A DNA stretch of 64,000 nucleotides from Hydrogenophaga borbori (GTDB lineage: Bacteria; Pseudomonadota; Gammaproteobacteria; Burkholderiales; Burkholderiaceae_C). The DNA lies in the NCBI RefSeq assembly GCF_003417535.1, contig NZ_QVLS01000003.1:434001-498000 (forward strand), in the 5' to 3' direction. Each line of letters starts with the position of its first letter. Position 1 is the first letter of the stretch. Under the pieces are notes generated by a model. That model did no database searches. It was not told where the DNA came from and was given only the letters and a program-made list of their open reading frames with translations. Of this stretch, positions 28,041-38,380 are shown one piece after another. Both the position numbers and the translations under genes were made by a program.

Positions 28041-29588
28041 ATGCTTGCAACAGACATCGGCTTTGAGAATCTCGGTTCGTGGCTGCAGGTGCTGCAGCGC
28101 ATCGTCGAACACAGCGCCAACATGGTCGTCATCACCGACCGCGATCAGCGCATCCGCTGGGTCAACCGCGCCTACTCGGCCGTCACCGGCTGGCCACTCG
28201 ACGAGGTGCAGGGCAAGCGCGCCAGCGAGTTCCTGCACGGCCCGCTGACCAGCCAGCGCGCCACCGCGCAGCTCAAGACGGCGCTGTCGGGCGGGCGCGC
28301 GGTGTCGGGCGTCGAACTGGTGAACTACCGCAGGGACGGCCAGGCCTACACCGTGCTGCTCAACATCGAGCCCATCCACGACGGGCATGGCAACGTGGCG
28401 GCCTTCTTCTCGATCCAGACCGACATCAGCGAGCGCAAGCGCCTGGAGCTGGCCAACGCCAGCCTGCAGCGCCACCTGGATGCGGCGCAGAAGCTCGCGC
28501 GCCTGGGCCGCGTGGAGTACGACCACGAGAGCGCGCGCACGCGTTGGTCTCACGAGGTCTTCGAGCTGCTGGACCGCGCGCCCGACGAGGCCCCGCACGA
28601 CTTCGCCGAACTGATGGAGGCCGTACCGCCCGAGCGGCGCGAGGGCCTGCGCCACAAGCTCGCGCAATCGCTGCGCACCGGCGAGGCCTTCGACGAGGAG
28701 TTCCCGCTGCTCAGCGCCCAGGGCCAGCGGCGCTGGGTGCGCTGCCGCGGCATCCCGGACTTCACCGGCGAGGGCTACCGCCTGCCGGCCACCTGGACGG
28801 TGCAGGACGTGACCGTCTACTACGAGCTGCTGGAGGAGCGCCAGCGCACCAACGAAACCCTCAACCGCGTGGTCGGCGAGCGCACGCGCCAGCTCGAGGA
28901 GGCCAACCGCACGCTCACCGACTTCTCGCACGCCATCTCGCACGACTTGAAGAAGCCGATCCGCCACATGGTGAGCTTCGCCGAGATCCTGCAGAGCATG
29001 CTGGACGCCGGCGACCTGGAGCAGGCCCGGCTGTACGGCGAGAAGGTGCGCGCCGCCGGCCGCCACCTGCAGACCCTGGTGGAGGCGCTGCTGCGCTTCT
29101 CGCGCCTGGGCCGCCACGCGGTGGACAAGCAGCCCCTGGCCCTGCGCCAGACCATCGAGCCGCTGGTGGCGGAGGCCCTGGCCACGCACCCCGGGCGGCG
29201 CATCGAGTTCAGCGGCCTGGACAGCCTGCCCGTGGTGATGGCCGACCCGGTGCTGATCCACGAGGTCTGGGTCAACCTGATCGACAACGCCGTGAAGTAC
29301 TCCGCCCAGCGCGATCCCGCGCGCATCGCCTTCGGCTGCCGCGAGGAGGCCGCGGGCTGGGACGTCTGGATCCAGGACAACGGGCGCGGCTTCGACCCCA
29401 GCCAGCACGAGCGCATCCTGCAGATGTTCGGCCGCGCCTGCGAAGACCCCGAGATCGCGGGCGACGGCATCGGCCTGGCGCTCACCCAGCAGATCGTCGA
29501 CAGCCACGGCGGGCGGCTGTGGGGCGCGTCCGCGCCGGGCGAGGGCGCGACCTTCCACGTCTGGCTGCCCAAGCCCGCCGCGCCCTGA
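28041..29588 (+). CDS. PAS sensor histidine kinase
   Basis: 515-residue predicted soluble kinase. The N-terminal PAS (residues about 15-130: VVITDRDQRIRWVNRAYSAVTGWPLDEV, then a PAC motif ending QTDISERKRLE) is followed by a second PAS-like fold, and HisKA with phospho-acceptor H301 (FSHAISHDLKKPIRH). The ATPase has an N-box (NLIDNAVKYSAQ), G1 (QDNGRGFD) and G2 (GDGIGLAL). I start at ATG 28041 because the upstream in-frame stretch from 27918 encodes a Pro/Arg-rich segment made by an inverted repeat. No cognate response regulator is nearby. Confidence 0.88.
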   Translation: MLATDIGFENLGSWLQVLQRIVEHSANMVVITDRDQRIRWVNRAYSAVTGWPLDEVQGKRASEFLHGPLTSQRATAQLKTALSGGRAVSGVELVNYRRDGQAYTVLLNIEPIHDGHGNVAAFFSIQTDISERKRLELANASLQRHLDAAQKLARLGRVEYDHESARTRWSHEVFELLDRAPDEAPHDFAELMEAVPPERREGLRHKLAQSLRTGEAFDEEFPLLSAQGQRRWVRCRGIPDFTGEGYRLPATWTVQDVTVYYELLEERQRTNETLNRVVGERTRQLEEANRTLTDFSHAISHDLKKPIRHMVSFAEILQSMLDAGDLEQARLYGEKVRAAGRHLQTLVEALLRFSRLGRHAVDKQPLALRQTIEPLVAEALATHPGRRIEFSGLDSLPVVMADPVLIHEVWVNLIDNAVKYSAQRDPARIAFGCREEAAGWDVWIQDNGRGFDPSQHERILQMFGRACEDPEIAGDGIGLALTQQIVDSHGGRLWGASAPGEGATFHVWLPKPAAP

Positions 29589-29629
29589 ACCGGGCCCCGG
29601 GGCCACCGCCCGGGCGGCGCGGACGGTTC

Positions 29630-29657
29630 TTGAAACCGTCACGCCCGCCCTTATCAT
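29630..29657 (+). promoter_or_regulatory. groESL promoter (sigma70 with sigma32-like features)
   Basis: TTGAAA (29630-29635) and TATCAT (29652-29657) are 16 bases apart, a good sigma70 pair. The same stretch reads CTTGAAA, then 12 bases, then CCCTTATCAT, close to the RpoH heat-shock consensus. The CIRCE operator begins at the end of the -10 box, so HrcA binding would block initiation. Confidence 0.65.
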
Positions 29658-29683
29658 TAGCACTCGCTGGCGCCGAGTGCTAA
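29657..29683 (+). promoter_or_regulatory. CIRCE operator (HrcA repressor site)
   Basis: TTAGCACTC, nine bases, GAGTGCTAA: a perfect 9-9-9 match to the CIRCE inverted repeat that binds the heat-shock repressor HrcA. It lies 76 bases before groES and overlaps the end of the -10 box. HrcA itself is not in the window. Confidence 0.97.
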
Positions 29684-29758
29684 CATCCGCGCCCGTGCCC
29701 CGGTTCCAAGCCGGGGCCCCCTTTTTCCCCTAGCCCTCTTTTCCATTCAGGAGATGCA

Positions 29759-30049
29759 ATGAAACTTCAGCCTCTCGGCGACCGCGTGGTCGTCAAGCGC
29801 GTCGACAGCGAAACCAAGACCGCCTCGGGCATCGTCATCCCCGACGCCGCTGCCGAGAAGCCCGATCAGGGCGAAGTCCTGGCCGTGGGCCCGGGCAAGA
29901 CCGGTGACGACGGCAAAGTCCGCGCCCTGACCGTCAAGGTGGGCGACCGCGTGCTGTTCGGCAAGTACAGCGGCCAGACCGTCAAGGTCGACGGCGACGA
30001 GCTGCTCGTCATGAAGGAAGACGACCTGTTCGCGGTCGTCGTGAAGTAA
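29759..30049 (+). CDS. groES: co-chaperonin GroES
   Basis: Ten-kDa lid of the GroEL folding chamber, 96 residues. [14 protein letters not shown], the mobile loop [20 protein letters not shown] and the terminal DDLFAVVV are canonical. A GGAGATGCA Shine-Dalgarno region precedes the ATG. groEL follows after 37 bases on the same transcript, controlled by the CIRCE element. Confidence 0.99.
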   Translation: MKLQPLGDRVVVKRVDSETKTASGIVIPDAAAEKPDQGEVLAVGPGKTGDDGKVRALTVKVGDRVLFGKYSGQTVKVDGDELLVMKEDDLFAVVVK

Positions 30050-30065
30050 TTCCCCTCCCCCCTGA

Positions 30066-31733
<1,668 letters not shown>

Positions 31734-31865
31734 GTGCTCCTTGCCAGAGGGCGCATGGCGGCGTTGCAGCCGCTTGCCGTGGCGATGCCGCTGTCAGCGC
31801 GTCTGCGCCTTGCCCTGCACCCTCTGGCGGCGTCGTAAGAGCGCCCTGGCGCTCTGCCCGTCTCC

Positions 31866-31903
31866 AAAGAAAAACCCCGCGATCGCTCGCGGGGTTTTTC
31901 TTT
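31866..31903. terminator. bidirectional terminator between groEL and transaldolase
   Basis: AAAGAAAAACCCCGCGA pairs with TCGCGGGGTTTTTCTTT around a short loop, with A- and T-tracts on the two sides, so it can end both groEL and the converging transaldolase transcript. Upstream, 31734-31865 holds no gene. It contains an 8-base-pair hairpin (AGAGCGCC/GGCGCTCT, 31838-31855) and distant matching arms CCAGAGGG/CCCTCTGG (31744-31751, 31820-31827). Confidence 0.9.
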
Positions 31904-31927
31904 GGGGGGCGCCGGTTGGCGCCTTGC

Positions 31928-32869
31928 TCAGACCATCAGCGCTTCGAGCTTGACCGTGTCGGCAGCGAAGGCGCGGATGCCCTCCGCCAGTTTTTCCGTG
32001 GCCATCGCGTCTTCGTTGAGCGCGTAGCGAAAGCCCGCCTCGTCGTAGCGCACGGGCGCGATGTCCAGGCGCTTCGCCGCGTCGGCGTCGAGCGCGCGCG
32101 ACAGCGGCGCTTCGCTGGCTGCGAGCTGGGCCAGCAGCTCGGGGCTGATGGTGAGCAGGTCGCAACCCGCCAGCGCAGTGATCTGGCCCACGTTGCGAAA
32201 GCTCGCGCCCATCACTTCGGTGGCCACGCCGTGGCGCTTGTAGAACTCGAAGATGCGGCGCACCGAGCGCACGCCGGGGTCGTTGGCGCCGGCGTTGGCG
32301 GCCTCGTCCCATTGGGCGCCGGCCTGCTTCTTGTACCAGTCGTAGATGCGGCCCACGAAGGGCGAGATGAGACGCACGCCGGCCTGGCCGCAGGCCACGG
32401 CCTGGGGGAAGGAGAACAGCAGCGTGAGGTTGGTGTGGATGCCTTCGCGCTCCAGTTGCTCGGCCGCGCGGATGCCCTCCCAGGTGGCGGCGATCTTGAT
32501 CAGCACGCGTTCGCTGTCCACCCCCTCGGCGCGGTACAGGGCGATCAGGCGGCGCGCGCGCTCGAGCATGGCGGCGGTGTCGAAACTCAGGCGCGCGTCG
32601 ACCTCGGTGGACACACGGCCGGGAATGAGCCGGAGGATTTCGACGCCGAAGCGCACCAGCAGCCGGTTCATCAGCTCCACCTTGTCGGCCGCGCCATGGC
32701 GCGCGATGGCCTCGGCCAGCAGCGGCGCGTACTCGGGCTTCTGCACCGCCTTCAGCACGAGCGAGGGGTTGGTGGTGGCGTCGCGCGGGGCGTAGACCGC
32801 CAGTTGCCGAAAGTCGCCGGTGTCGGCGACCACGGTGGTGAACTGTTTGAGGGCGTCGAGCTGGTTCAT
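31928..32869 (-). CDS. tal: transaldolase
   Basis: Transfers dihydroxyacetone units between sugar phosphates in the non-oxidative pentose phosphate pathway. The Schiff-base lysine lies in [13 protein letters not shown], with the family's [13 protein letters not shown] and [14 protein letters not shown] segments; 313 residues matches the TalB group. CATAAT at 32876-32881 (minus strand) ends six bases before the ATG, suggesting a leaderless start. A HexR-like operator covers the region just upstream. Divergent from hexR. Confidence 0.97.
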   Translation of the reverse strand: MNQLDALKQFTTVVADTGDFRQLAVYAPRDATTNPSLVLKAVQKPEYAPLLAEAIARHGAADKVELMNRLLVRFGVEILRLIPGRVSTEVDARLSFDTAAMLERARRLIALYRAEGVDSERVLIKIAATWEGIRAAEQLEREGIHTNLTLLFSFPQAVACGQAGVRLISPFVGRIYDWYKKQAGAQWDEAANAGANDPGVRSVRRIFEFYKRHGVATEVMGASFRNVGQITALAGCDLLTISPELLAQLAASEAPLSRALDADAAKRLDIAPVRYDEAGFRYALNEDAMATEKLAEGIRAFAADTVKLEALMV

Positions 32870-32890
32870 GGGCGGATTATGGCGCCGCCA

Positions 32891-32905
32891 GGTAATAAAA
32901 TTTCA
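32891..32905. promoter_or_regulatory. predicted HexR operator between tal and hexR
   Basis: GGTAATAAAATTTCA matches the proteobacterial HexR consensus TGTARTWWAATTACA at 13 of 15 positions as I recall it. It overlaps the -35/spacer zone of the predicted tal promoter and the upstream region of hexR, as expected for co-regulation and autoregulation by a sugar-phosphate-responsive RpiR-family repressor. Confidence 0.55.
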
Positions 32906-32932
32906 GCCATTCGGACCACCTGGTAACACGCC

Positions 32933-33781
32933 ATGCTCGACCGCATCAAGGCCTCGATGCCCTCGCTCGCCCCGGCCGAACAGCGCGTGGCCAAGCTCGT
33001 GCTGCAAGACCCGCGCAGTTTCGCCAGCCTGCCGGTGAGTGAGCTGGCCGAGCGCGCCCACGTGAGCAAACCCACGGTGGTGCGCTTCTGCCGCAGCATG
33101 GGCTACGACGGCCTGTCGGATTTCAAGCTCAAGCTGGCGGGCACCGTGAGCGAAGGCGTGCCCTTCATCCACCGCAGCGTGGACGCCGACGACAAGACCA
33201 GCGACGTGATGGTCAAGCTCATCGACAACACCGTGGCGGCCTTTCTCAAGTACCGCAACGACGCCTCGCACCACGCGATCGAGCGCGCCGTGGATGCGCT
33301 CGTGGCCACGGGCAAGGCGCGCGGGCGCATCGAGTTCTACGGCGCGGGCAACTCGGGCATCGTCGCGCAGGACGCTCAGCACAAGTTCTTCCGCCTGGGC
33401 ATCAATGCGGTGGCCTACAGCGACGGCCACATGCAGGTGATGGGCGCCTCGCTGCTGGGGCCGGGCGACTGCCTGGTGATCGTGTCGAACTCGGGCCGCA
33501 CACGCGACCTGATGGACGCGGCCGACATCGCGCGCCGCCACGGCGCCACGGTGATCACCATCACCACCAGCGGCTCGCCGCTGGCACAAGCCGGGCATAT
33601 CCACCTGGCGGCCGACCACCCCGAGGGATACGACCGCTACAGCCCCATGACCTCGCGCCTGATGCACCTGATGGTGATCGACATCATGGCCACCTGCCTG
33701 GCGCTGCGCATCGGCGGCGCCAAGCTGCAGCCGCTGCTGCGCGAGATGAAGAACAACCTGCGCAACAAGCGCTACGCCTGA
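32933..33781 (+). CDS. hexR: RpiR-family transcriptional regulator, HexR type
   Basis: 282 residues with an N-terminal helix-turn-helix (LAERAHVSKPTVVRFCRSMGY, residues about 41-60) and a C-terminal SIS sugar-isomerase domain (FYGAGNSGIVAQDAQHKF, VSNSGRTRDLMDAA). HexR proteins repress Entner-Doudoroff and central carbon genes and respond to KDPG. The gene's position beside tal with a matching operator supports that role here. Its stop is 3 bases from the converging dppF stop. Confidence 0.9.
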   Translation: MLDRIKASMPSLAPAEQRVAKLVLQDPRSFASLPVSELAERAHVSKPTVVRFCRSMGYDGLSDFKLKLAGTVSEGVPFIHRSVDADDKTSDVMVKLIDNTVAAFLKYRNDASHHAIERAVDALVATGKARGRIEFYGAGNSGIVAQDAQHKFFRLGINAVAYSDGHMQVMGASLLGPGDCLVIVSNSGRTRDLMDAADIARRHGATVITITTSGSPLAQAGHIHLAADHPEGYDRYSPMTSRLMHLMVIDIMATCLALRIGGAKLQPLLREMKNNLRNKRYA

Positions 33782-33784
33782 GCG

Positions 33785-34804
33785 TCAAAGCCGGCCTTCC
33801 TCCACCGCGTGGCAGGCGATGCGGATGCCGCCGATGTCCTTCAGCACCGGGCGCTCGTGGCGGCAGCGGTCGTTGGCGTGCGGGCAGCGCGGGTTGAAGG
33901 CGCAGCCGCTCGGGGGGTTCAGCGGGTTGGGCACTTCGCCCTGCACCGGCGTGCGCGCCTTGCCGGTGTCGTGCATCTTGGGGATGGCGTCGAGCAGCAT
34001 GCGCGTGTAGGGGTGGCGCGGGCTCTCGAACAGCGTGTGCTTGGGCGCCAGCTCCACCAGGCGGCCCAGGTACATCACGCCCACCTGGTCGCTCACGTGG
34101 CGCACCACGGCCAGGTTGTGGCTGATGAACAGGTAGGTGAGCCCGCGCTCGCGCTGCAGGTCCTTCATGATATTGAGCACCTGCGCCTGCACCGACACGT
34201 CCAGCGCGCTGGTGGGCTCGTCGCAGACCAGGAAGTCCGGCTGCGTGGCGAGGGCGCGCGCGATGGAAATGCGCTGGCGCTGGCCGCCGCTGAACTGGTG
34301 CGGGTACTTCAGGCTGTCGTGCGGGCTCAGGCCCACCGAGCGCAGCAGCTCGTCGACGCGGTCGCGCAGTTTCGCCGGATCGGTTTCGATCTGGTGCTCG
34401 CGCAAGGGCTCGGCGATGATGTCCTGCACGCGCCAGCGCGGGTTCAGGCTGGCGTACGGGTCCTGGAAGATCATCTGGATGCGCCGGCGCAGCACGCGCC
34501 CGGCGGGCGTCTTGAAAGCGGCGTGCGCGTCCTGGTTGTCGAACTGGAAGCCCCCGCGCGTGGGCTCGTACAGGCCCACCAGCAGGCGCGCCACGGTGCT
34601 CTTGCCGCAGCCGGATTCGCCCACCAGCGCCAGCGTCTGACCGCGCGGGATGTCGAAGCTCACGCCGTCGACGGCGCGCAGCAGCTGGCGCGGCTTGCGC
34701 TCCAGCACGCGGTTGAGCCAGGGGGGCGAGACGTCGAAGGTCTTCGCCAGGTCGGTGGCGCGCACCAGCGCGGTGGCGTCGGTGGTCACGGCGGTGCTGC
34801 TCAT
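33785..34804 (-). CDS. dppF: peptide ABC transporter ATP-binding protein, DppF/OppF type
   Basis: One of two ATPases of a dipeptide/oligopeptide importer, 339 residues. Walker A GESGCGKST, Q-loop FQDPYASLNP, signature FSGGQRQRI, Walker B FLVCDEPTSALD and switch ISHNLAVV are present. The C-terminal oligopeptide-transporter extension has a cysteine motif (GCAFNPRCPHANDRCRHERP) that may bind an Fe-S cluster in this family. The ATG overlaps the dppD stop. Last gene of the transporter operon. Confidence 0.94.
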   Translation of the reverse strand: MSSTAVTTDATALVRATDLAKTFDVSPPWLNRVLERKPRQLLRAVDGVSFDIPRGQTLALVGESGCGKSTVARLLVGLYEPTRGGFQFDNQDAHAAFKTPAGRVLRRRIQMIFQDPYASLNPRWRVQDIIAEPLREHQIETDPAKLRDRVDELLRSVGLSPHDSLKYPHQFSGGQRQRISIARALATQPDFLVCDEPTSALDVSVQAQVLNIMKDLQRERGLTYLFISHNLAVVRHVSDQVGVMYLGRLVELAPKHTLFESPRHPYTRMLLDAIPKMHDTGKARTPVQGEVPNPLNPPSGCAFNPRCPHANDRCRHERPVLKDIGGIRIACHAVEEGRL

Positions 34805-35772
34805 GCCACGGCTCCCGAGGCCTGCAGCCAGCAGGCCGCGCGCGTGGCGCCCGCGTCCATGAGGTCGGGGCGCTCGACATGGCAACGATCGAACACGCGC
34901 TCGCAGCGCGGGTTGTAGGCGCAACCCTTGGGAATGGCGTTGAGGCGCGGCATGGCGCCGTCGATCTGGTGCAGCCGCTCGCGTTCCTGGCTCATGTCGG
35001 GGATGCAGGCCATCAGGCCACGGGTATAGGGGTGGGCCGGCTGGTTGATCACCTCGTGCACGGGGCCGATCTCGGCGACGCGCCCGGCGTACATCACGGC
35101 CACGCGGTCGCAGGTTTCGGCGATCACGCCCATGTCGTGCGTGATCAGCATGACGGCTGCGCCGCGCTGTTTGCAGATGCTCTTGAGCAGCGTGATGATC
35201 TGCGCCTGGATGGACACGTCCAGCGCGGTCGTGGGCTCGTCGGCGACGATGAGTTGGGGCTCGGCCGCCAGCGCCAGCGCGATGACCACCCGCTGACGCA
35301 TGCCGCCGCTGAACTGGTGCGGGTAGTGGTCGATGCGCTGTTCGGCCGCCGGAATACCGGTGTCCCGGAGCAGCTGGATCGCGCGCTCGCGCGCCTCGGC
35401 CGCGCTCACCGGCAGGTGCGTGGTGATGGTTTCGATCAGCTGGCGGCCCACCGAGTACAGCGGGTTCAGCGAGGTCAGCGGGTCCTGGAAGATGGCGCCG
35501 ATCTTGCGCCCGCGGATGCGCCGCATTTTTTCGTTCGGCAGGTTGTCGATGCGCTGGCCTTCGAGCAGGACCTGTCCCGAGGCGATGCGCCCGGGCGGCT
35601 CCAGCAGGCCAATGATGGACGCGCCGGTGAGCGACTTGCCCGCACCGGACTCGCCCACCACGCCCAGGATCTCGCCGGGCGCGATGTCGAAGGAGATGTC
35701 GTCAAGCGCGCGCAGGGTGCCGCGGCGCGTGGGGAACTCGACGACGAGGTTCTTGACTTGCAGCAGGCTCAT
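34801..35772 (-). CDS. dppD: peptide ABC transporter ATP-binding protein, DppD/OppD type
   Basis: Second ATPase of the importer, 323 residues. Walker A GESGAGKSL, Q-loop FQDPLTSLNP, signature FSGGMRQRV, Walker B LIVADEPTTALD and switch ITHDMGVI are intact. It has the same C-terminal cysteine-containing extension (GCAYNPRCERVFDRCHVERP) as DppF. It starts 3 bases after the dppC stop codon and overlaps dppF by four bases. Confidence 0.94.
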   Translation of the reverse strand: MSLLQVKNLVVEFPTRRGTLRALDDISFDIAPGEILGVVGESGAGKSLTGASIIGLLEPPGRIASGQVLLEGQRIDNLPNEKMRRIRGRKIGAIFQDPLTSLNPLYSVGRQLIETITTHLPVSAAEARERAIQLLRDTGIPAAEQRIDHYPHQFSGGMRQRVVIALALAAEPQLIVADEPTTALDVSIQAQIITLLKSICKQRGAAVMLITHDMGVIAETCDRVAVMYAGRVAEIGPVHEVINQPAHPYTRGLMACIPDMSQERERLHQIDGAMPRLNAIPKGCAYNPRCERVFDRCHVERPDLMDAGATRAACWLQASGAVA

Positions 35773-35774
35773 GG

Positions 35775-36686
35775 TCAGCGCAGCCTTGGGTTGAGAGCGT
35801 CGCGCAGCCAGTCGCCCAGCAGGTTCACGCTGAGCGCGATGAGGATGAGCATGAGGCCGGGGAAGATGGTGATCCACCACTCGCCCGAGAACAGGTAGTC
35901 GTTGCCCACGCGAATGAGCGTGCCCAGCGAGGGCGAGGTGGGCGGCGCGCCCACGCCCAGGAAGGACAGCGTGGCCTCGGTGATGATGGCCGTGGCGACC
36001 TGGATGGTGGCCAGCACCAGCACCGGGCCCATGACGTTGGGCAGCACGTGGCGGCCCATGATGCGCAGCGGCGCCACGCCGGTCACGCGCGCGGCCTGCA
36101 CGTACTCCTTGCTGCGCTCCACCAGCGTGGAGCCGCGCACCGTGCGGGCGTACTGAACCCAGCCGGCCAGGGTGATGGAGATGATGAGCACGCCGAAGGC
36201 CAGCGTCTCGTGCGCGTTGGGGAACAGCGCGCGGCCCACGCCCGCGATCAGCAGCGCGATGAGGATGGGCGGGAAGGACAGCATCACGTCGCACAGGCGC
36301 ATCAGGAAGCCGTCAAGCCAGCCGCCCACGAAGCCGGCCAACAGGCCCAGGGTCACGCCGATGAGCACCGACAGCACCACCGAAGCCAGGCCCACCACAA
36401 GCGAGATGCGCGCGCCGTACATGAGCGCGGAGAGGATGTCGCGGCCCTGGTCGTCGGTGCCCAGCACGAACTGTGGGTTGCCGCCTTCCTGCCACACGGG
36501 CGGCAGGCGCGCGTTCATCAGGTCCAGCGAGGCCAGGTCGAAGGGGTTGTGGGGGGCGATCCAGGTGGCGAAGAGCGCGCAGACGATGCAGACGGCAGCG
36601 ATCAGCGCGGCCACGATGGCCGTGGGCGAGGTGCGAAAGCTGTACCCGACGTCGCTGTCGAGCGCGCGGCGAATGGTGGCGATCAA
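35775..36686 (-). CDS. dppC: peptide ABC transporter permease, DppC type
   Basis: Membrane subunit, 303 residues with about six helices and the EAA coupling loop (YVQAARVTGVAPLRIMGRHVLPN). The best start is a TTG at 36684-36686 (LIATIRRALDSDVGYSF); no ATG gives a full N-terminal helix. Upstream lies the repeat copy at 36732-36803, which separates it from the binding-protein gene, whereas DppB is encoded 3 kb away at the other end of the operon. Confidence 0.92.
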   Translation of the reverse strand: MIATIRRALDSDVGYSFRTSPTAIVAALIAAVCIVCALFATWIAPHNPFDLASLDLMNARLPPVWQEGGNPQFVLGTDDQGRDILSALMYGARISLVVGLASVVLSVLIGVTLGLLAGFVGGWLDGFLMRLCDVMLSFPPILIALLIAGVGRALFPNAHETLAFGVLIISITLAGWVQYARTVRGSTLVERSKEYVQAARVTGVAPLRIMGRHVLPNVMGPVLVLATIQVATAIITEATLSFLGVGAPPTSPSLGTLIRVGNDYLFSGEWWITIFPGLMLILIALSVNLLGDWLRDALNPRLR

Positions 36687-36731
36687 GTCAATGTCCCGAA
36701 AGAAGAGGCGGATCGGAAGGCCAGGGCCAGC

Positions 36732-36803
36732 GCGGAACCGGCTCCGCCGGGCCGCTGCTGGCGCCCCCCTTGGGGGGTGACGCCGCAGGCGGCGCGGGGG
36801 TGG
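36732..36803. repeat. GC-rich tripartite palindromic repeat, copy 2
   Basis: Three successive palindromes (CCGGCTCCGCCGG, CCCCCCTTGGGGGG, CGCCGCAGGCGGCG) fill the gap between the binding-protein gene and dppC. The copy shares module order and flanking GCGGAACCGG and GGCGCGGG with 19186-19254. Its C6/G6 palindrome and neighbouring GGCCCGGCGG also occur in the two 87-base junction segments at 39668 and 63674. It may attenuate or stabilise the operon mRNA after the highly expressed binding protein. Confidence 0.65.
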
Positions 36804-36805
36804 CC

Positions 36806-38380
36806 TTATTTCACCGACATGTAGCGGAACGGCATGAAGTTGTCGGCGAGCTGGGCCAGCGTGACGTTGTTGGCCACGCCCCAGGCCAGGGCCTGCTGGT
36901 GCAGCGGCAGGTGGCCGACGTCGTCGGCATGGATCTTGAAGGCTTCGCGGATCATGGCGTCGCGCTTGGCCTTGTCGGTCTCCGATTGGATCTGCTTGGT
37001 CAGCTCATCCACCTTGGGGTTGCAATAGGAACCCAGGTTGAACTGGCCCGAACCGGAATCGTCCACGCAGCGCATGAGCGCGTTGAGCGCGTTGTGCGAG
37101 TCGTAGGTGCCCGGCGTCCAGCCCAGCATGTAGAAGCTGGTGTCGCGGCGCAGGATTTTCGGGAAGTAGGTGCCCTTGGTCTCGGCCTGCAGGTTGATCT
37201 TGACGCCCACGCGCGCCAGGTTGGCGGCCACCGCCTGGCAGATGTTGCCGTCGTTGACGTAGCGGTCGTTCGGGCAGTTCAGGGTCACCTCGAAGCCGTT
37301 CGGGTAACCGGCCTCGGCCAGCAGCTTCTTCGAGGCCTCGGCGTCGAAGGGCAGGCGGGTGTTCATGGCGGGGTCGAAGCCATTGATGCCAGGGCCGACC
37401 ATCAACGCCGTGGGCGCGGAGGCACCACGCATCACCGTGCGCTGGATGCCCTGGATGTCGATGGCCTGGTAGAAGGCCTGGCGAACGCGCTTGTCCTTGA
37501 AGGGGTTCTTGCCCTTCACGTTGGAGTACAGCAGCTCGTCGCGCTTCTGGTCCATGCCCAGGAAGATGGTGCGCAGCTCGGGGCCCTGCATCACCTTGGA
37601 CTTGCCGCTGGCGTTGATGCGCGCCACGTCCTGCAGCGGCACGGGCTCGATCACGTCCACCTGGCCCGACAGCAGCGCGGCCACACGCGTGGCGTCGTTG
37701 CCGATGGGCGTGTACTCGACGTTGACGACGTTGCCTTCGATCTTGCCCCAGTAGTTGCCGTTGCGCTGGAAGGTGGTCTTCACGTTGGGTTGGCGCTCGC
37801 GCAGGCGGAACGGGCCGGTGCCATTGGCGCGGAACGAGGCCGCGTTTTCGATGCCCTTGCGGCGGTCCACCGGGCGCGTGGCCTGGTTGTCCTCGCACCA
37901 CTTCTTGCTCATGATGTACAGCAGCGACAGCACATCGGGCAGGATGGGGAACGGGCCCTTGGTTTCGACCTCGACCGTGTGCGAGTTGACCTTGCGCACG
38001 TCTTTCACGTCGTTCACGTAGCTCTTCATGTCCGAGCCTTCGCCCGCGGCGCGCGCGAAGGTGAACAGCACGTCGTCGGCGGTGAAGGGCGTGCCATCGT
38101 GGAATTCAACGCCCTTGCGCAGCTCGAAGCGCCAGACGGTGGGCGAGGTCTGCTTCCAGCTCGTGGCCAGGCCGGGCACCAGCTTGAGGTTGCGGTCGCG
38201 CGCCACCAGCGGCTCGTAGACGTTGCCCGTCACGGTGAGCTGCAGCGACTCGTTGAGCGAGTGCGGGTCCATCGACAGGGCATCACCCTGGTTACCGATG
38301 CGCACCGTCTGGGCGCTGGCGGCGCCAGCCGCCAGGGCTGCGGCCACGAGCAGGGCAGCCGAGGATTTTTTGAGATTCAT
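36806..38380 (-). CDS. peptide ABC transporter substrate-binding protein (second)
   Basis: Periplasmic family-5 solute-binding protein, 524 residues. Signal peptide MNLKKSSAALLVAAALAAGAASAQ; core motifs VYEPLVARDRNLKLVPGLATSW, GVEFHDGTPFTADDV and NGTGPFRL are typical of peptide-binding proteins. Its ATG overlaps the stop of the M20 amidohydrolase gene (ATGA). About half the length aligns readily by eye with the first binding protein at 40801-42390, so the two are paralogues that may widen the substrate range. Confidence 0.93.
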   Translation of the reverse strand: MNLKKSSAALLVAAALAAGAASAQTVRIGNQGDALSMDPHSLNESLQLTVTGNVYEPLVARDRNLKLVPGLATSWKQTSPTVWRFELRKGVEFHDGTPFTADDVLFTFARAAGEGSDMKSYVNDVKDVRKVNSHTVEVETKGPFPILPDVLSLLYIMSKKWCEDNQATRPVDRRKGIENAASFRANGTGPFRLRERQPNVKTTFQRNGNYWGKIEGNVVNVEYTPIGNDATRVAALLSGQVDVIEPVPLQDVARINASGKSKVMQGPELRTIFLGMDQKRDELLYSNVKGKNPFKDKRVRQAFYQAIDIQGIQRTVMRGASAPTALMVGPGINGFDPAMNTRLPFDAEASKKLLAEAGYPNGFEVTLNCPNDRYVNDGNICQAVAANLARVGVKINLQAETKGTYFPKILRRDTSFYMLGWTPGTYDSHNALNALMRCVDDSGSGQFNLGSYCNPKVDELTKQIQSETDKAKRDAMIREAFKIHADDVGHLPLHQQALAWGVANNVTLAQLADNFMPFRYMSVK

